A stretch of 16,073 nucleotides of DNA from contig CAYYMD010000060.1 of NCBI GenBank assembly GCA_964472875.1, positions 1 to 16,073 of the forward strand, in the 5' to 3' direction. A program made the position numbers and the translations under genes. Of the stretch, positions 14,258 through 16,073 are shown in pieces. Origin of the DNA: CAYYMD01 sp964472875 (GTDB lineage: Bacteria > Planctomycetota > Phycisphaerae > SM23-33). The notes under the pieces were generated by a model. That model ran no database searches. It worked only from the letters and a program-made list of their open reading frames with translations, and was not told the DNA's origin. Within the stretch, counting starts at the first letter, position 1; each line of letters opens with the position of its first letter.

Positions 14258-15196
14258 GTGGAAGCGACGGACATCATAAAAACCGCCGGCATCCACGCCG
14301 CCGCCGACGACCCCGACACCGCCCACCTGGTCATCGGCCTCAACAGGGTCGTCTCCAGCAACCTCGTTGACGGCCTCGACGTCGAGCCGCAGGAGACCGA
14401 CGAAGGCGTCAACATCCTCATCCGCGTGCGCGGGGGCGTGGTCATCAAAAAGCCCGTGCACATGTGCTTCGGCCTGCTCCAGGAAGAAGGCATCCAGGAA
14501 ATCAACATAGACCTCTCCGTCGGCGACGGCGCCAGGGTCGGCATCATGGCCCACTGCGTATTCCCCAACGCCGCCGACCGCGACGGCCGGCCCACGGTCA
14601 GGCACCTCATGAACGCCAGACTCGACATCGGCGACAACGCCGAATATTCCTACATCGAGCGGCATATCCACTCCGACCGCGGCGGCGTGCTGGTGGTGCC
14701 CAGGGCCGTCGTCAACGTCGGCCGGGGCTCACGCTTCCGCACCGACTTCGAACTCGTCCGGGGGCGCGTGGGCAAAATAGACATTGATTACGAAACCACC
14801 GTCGGCCCGCGCAGCGTCATGGAGATGACCGCCAAGGTCAACGGCCGCGACGACGACAAAATCAGCATCCGAGAGACCGGCTATCTCGTCGGCGAACACT
14901 CCCGCGGCGCACTGACCACGCGCGTGGCCGCCCGCGACCGCGCCGTGGCCGACGTCTATAACAAACTCACCGCCTCGGCCGCGTTCGCCCGCGGGCACGT
15001 GGACTGCAAGGAGATCATCACCGGCGAAGGCAAGGCCTCGGCCACGCCCATCGTCGAGGTCAGCCACCCCCGCGCCCACGTCACTCACGAGGCCGCCATC
15101 GGAAGCGTGGACGCCAAGCAGCTCCAGACGCTCATGGCCCGCGGCCTCGACGAAGACGCCGCCGGCGACCTCATCATCGAAGGCCTGCTCAGCTGA
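14258..15196 (+). CDS. SufB/SufD-family Fe-S scaffold protein (SmsB-like)
   Basis: A 312-residue SufB/D (UPF0051) protein, short compared with enterobacterial SufB of about 495 residues but normal for the SmsB-type proteins of minimal systems. It is a right-handed beta-helix core followed by the typical C-terminal segment. C250 in GHVDCKEIITG aligns by motif with the essential SufB cysteine, and H277-E278 in VTHEAA with the conserved SufB HEA site; both are kept, so it should act as a SufB-like scaffold and not as a SufD-only subunit. The start is a GTG directly abutting the TAA of sufC, with CCGGAGG about 9 nt upstream inside sufC, pointing to translational coupling and 1:1 supply of both partners. 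Confidence 0.92.
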   Translation: MEATDIIKTAGIHAAADDPDTAHLVIGLNRVVSSNLVDGLDVEPQETDEGVNILIRVRGGVVIKKPVHMCFGLLQEEGIQEINIDLSVGDGARVGIMAHCVFPNAADRDGRPTVRHLMNARLDIGDNAEYSYIERHIHSDRGGVLVVPRAVVNVGRGSRFRTDFELVRGRVGKIDIDYETTVGPRSVMEMTAKVNGRDDDKISIRETGYLVGEHSRGALTTRVAARDRAVADVYNKLTASAAFARGHVDCKEIITGEGKASATPIVEVSHPRAHVTHEAAIGSVDAKQLQTLMARGLDEDAAGDLIIEGLLS

Positions 15197-15484
15197 TACA
15201 ACCCCGGCCGGGGCAGCCGGCAGCTCATTTTGTGCACAGCCGTTCCGCGTTATTTCAGAAATTGCCGGTTTTTTCCGCGTTATGCCGGGCTGTTGCAGGT
15301 TTTTAGACCTTTTTGCGCGATATTGCGCGTTTTTTGCCCTTGACAAGAATTCGTAAGTGTATGTATTGCAGTGGTTAATCATAATTCTAACCCGCCGTCC
15401 GCCCGGAAGCCGCGCTTTTTCGAGGGGAAAGGTGTAAGGACATTTCGGACCGACGGCCCCTCCGGGCCCAAAGGTCCCGTCGGG
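15197..15484. other. Gene-free region after the Fe-S genes
   Basis: No credible gene. It contains the palindrome CCCCGGCCGGGG (15202-15213), a loose ~30-nt direct repeat starting TTCCGCGTTAT (15243 and 15273), two short U-tailed hairpins (15297-15335), a perfect TTGACA at 15340-15345 without a matching -10, and a stem CCGACGG / CCGTCGG (15450-15456 and 15477-15483) enclosing an inner GGCCC / GGGCC hairpin. Confidence 0.5.
15297..15335 (+). terminator. Two weak terminator-like hairpins downstream of the Fe-S operon
   Basis: AGGT-TTTTAG-ACCT followed by four Ts (15297-15314), then a GCGC / GCGC hairpin at 15315-15329 followed by six Ts (15330-15335). Each stem has only 4 pairs, but the U-tracts and the position about 100-140 nt after the scaffold stop suit transcription termination. 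Confidence 0.35.
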
Positions 15485-15690
15485 ATTGCGGATTTTGCCC
15501 ATCCGGCCGGCCGCAGACAAAAGAATTTGAAATTTAAGATTTGAGATTTCAGATCCTCCCGCTACGCGGCTGTTTGGTAATTGGGCTTTGGGAATCCCGG
15601 CGCGCCGGGATTGTTCATTTTTCAACATGGCAACCGGTCACCAGCAGCATTTAAGTTTTCAGCTTTTAGTTTTAAGTTTTTACTTTTCCT
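15485..15690. repeat. Composite repeat, copy 1 (heptamer arrays + 20-bp palindrome)
   Basis: Order: ATTGCGG-type words (15485-15502), a left array of ATTTNAG heptamers (15525-15552: ATTTGAA, ATTTAAG, ATTTGAG, ATTTCAG), the shared word GTTTGGTAATTG (15572-15583), the perfect palindrome AATCCCGGCGCGCCGGGATT (15593-15612), the shared TTG.TCATTTT...GGCAACC (to 15635), and a right array of six heptamers (15649-15690: ATTTAAG, TTTTCAG, CTTTTAG, TTTTAAG, TTTTTAC, TTTTCCT). No coding potential. The second copy lies 350 bp on. Confidence 0.7.
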
Positions 15691-15849
15691 TCCATACTTG
15701 GACGAAACAACGCCTTTGCGCGCGCAAACCGCGCCTGTAGGGCATATCCGCAATTCATAACCCACGGCCGGGAGAAGATATAAAAAATATTATTTTTTCC
15801 CCGCCAATCCCGAATTTCCCCGCGCCACTGCGCGCGCAAATCAGCAGGG
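15691..15849. other. Spacer between the two composite repeats
   Basis: No gene or clear structure. It contains an AT-rich stretch around 15777-15800 and GCGCGC-type words near 15718-15735 and 15820-15838. Confidence 0.4.
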
Positions 15850-16018
15850 ATTCCGGAATTCGGAATTCGAATTGCGGATTTCGGATTCCGCCCATTTGGC
15901 CATCCGCCTGCCTTTTCCGGAGCGGTTTGGTAATTGTGAATCCCGGCGCGCCGGGATTGGTCATTTTCCACCAGGGCAACCGAATTTAAGCTTTCAGTTT
16001 TTAGTTTTAAGCTTTTCG
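15850..16018. repeat. Composite repeat, copy 2 (heptamer arrays + 20-bp palindrome)
   Basis: Same architecture and orientation as copy 1. The left array has six heptamers of the form ATTNCGG (15850-15891). The shared word GTTTGGTAATTG is at 15925-15936, the identical 20-bp palindrome at 15939-15958, then TTGGTCATTTT and GGCAACC (to 15981). The right array has five heptamers (15984-16018: ATTTAAG, CTTTCAG, TTTTTAG, TTTTAAG, CTTTTCG). The left arrays of the two copies differ in sequence but keep the 7-nt period. Confidence 0.7.
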
Positions 16019-16073
16019 ATCAGTACTGTCCCATTAACTTGAGACTGCATTAACATAACTATTTAAATTGTAT

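Noticed and set aside
13445..14671. 408-codon minus-strand open frame rich in V, D and G
   Set aside because: It mirrors sufC and the scaffold gene, both clearly coding; long antisense frames are expected in GC-rich genes with strong third-position bias.
15340..15345. Perfect TTGACA -35 hexamer
   Set aside because: No acceptable -10 lies at 15-19 nt, and no gene or stable RNA follows on the plus strand.
14729..15628. 299-codon minus-strand open frame
   Set aside because: Half is antisense to the scaffold gene and the rest translates the gene-free region and composite repeat copy 1.
15672..15971. 99-codon minus-strand frame beginning MENDQSRRAGI
   Set aside because: It is a translation of composite repeat copy 2; the similar start in the frame above comes from the shared repeat and not from a protein family.
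15485..16018. CRISPR array suggested by repeated units
   Set aside because: There are only two imperfect copies about 350 bp apart, with no regular unique spacers and no cas genes.

Overview
The window looks like a chromosomal segment of an anaerobic planctomycete, most likely of the Phycisphaerae / Sedimentisphaerales type. This is inferred from gene content and style: a Tat-exported Gfo/Idh/MocA oxidoreductase, a DUF1080 domain, an exported S1-type sulfatase, and a two-gene SufC + SufB/D iron-sulfur set without desulfurase. No rRNA or other marker gene is present, so the assignment is tentative.

Layout. (1) Positions 1-5925 hold four minus-strand genes: a PAS-rich sensor histidine kinase (start 5925), a beta-phosphoglucomutase-like HAD hydrolase, alanine racemase (alr) and a YkuE-like metallophosphoesterase. 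They lie in series but are not a tight operon; the gaps carry hairpins, and in two cases a promoter-like sequence overlaps the stop codon of the upstream gene. (2) At 6230-6880 a NarL/FixJ response regulator is transcribed away from the kinase across a 304-bp AT-rich gap; the two are a plausible two-component pair. (3) 6967-13366 is a carbohydrate block. A minus-strand operon encodes a Tat-exported oxidoreductase and an exported fusion of a xylose-isomerase-like TIM barrel with a DUF1080 domain. Divergent from it is a cytoplasmic oxidoreductase, followed after 605 bp by an exported sulfatase. (4) 13508-15196 encodes SufC and a SufB/D scaffold, abutting TAA|GTG. (5) 15197-16073 has no credible gene. 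It holds weak terminators and two copies of a composite repeat: a 20-bp perfect palindrome flanked by arrays with a strict 7-nt period.

How the genes may work together. The two oxidoreductases plus the TIM-barrel and DUF1080 domains are the parts known from the 3-keto-glycoside route of glycan cleavage (oxidation at C3, elimination of the glycoside, hydration, re-reduction). Here the two middle domains are fused in one exported protein, one oxidoreductase is exported and the other is cytosolic. With the sulfatase, this suggests periplasmic processing of a sulfated sugar or glycoside. Substrate and chemistry are inferred, not shown.

The most unusual non-coding signals are a nested helix / pseudoknot-like structure at 11361-11486 that covers the Shine-Dalgarno of a short, stop-interrupted reading frame, and the heptamer-array/palindrome elements. 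No tRNA, rRNA, CRISPR array, transposase gene or origin was seen.
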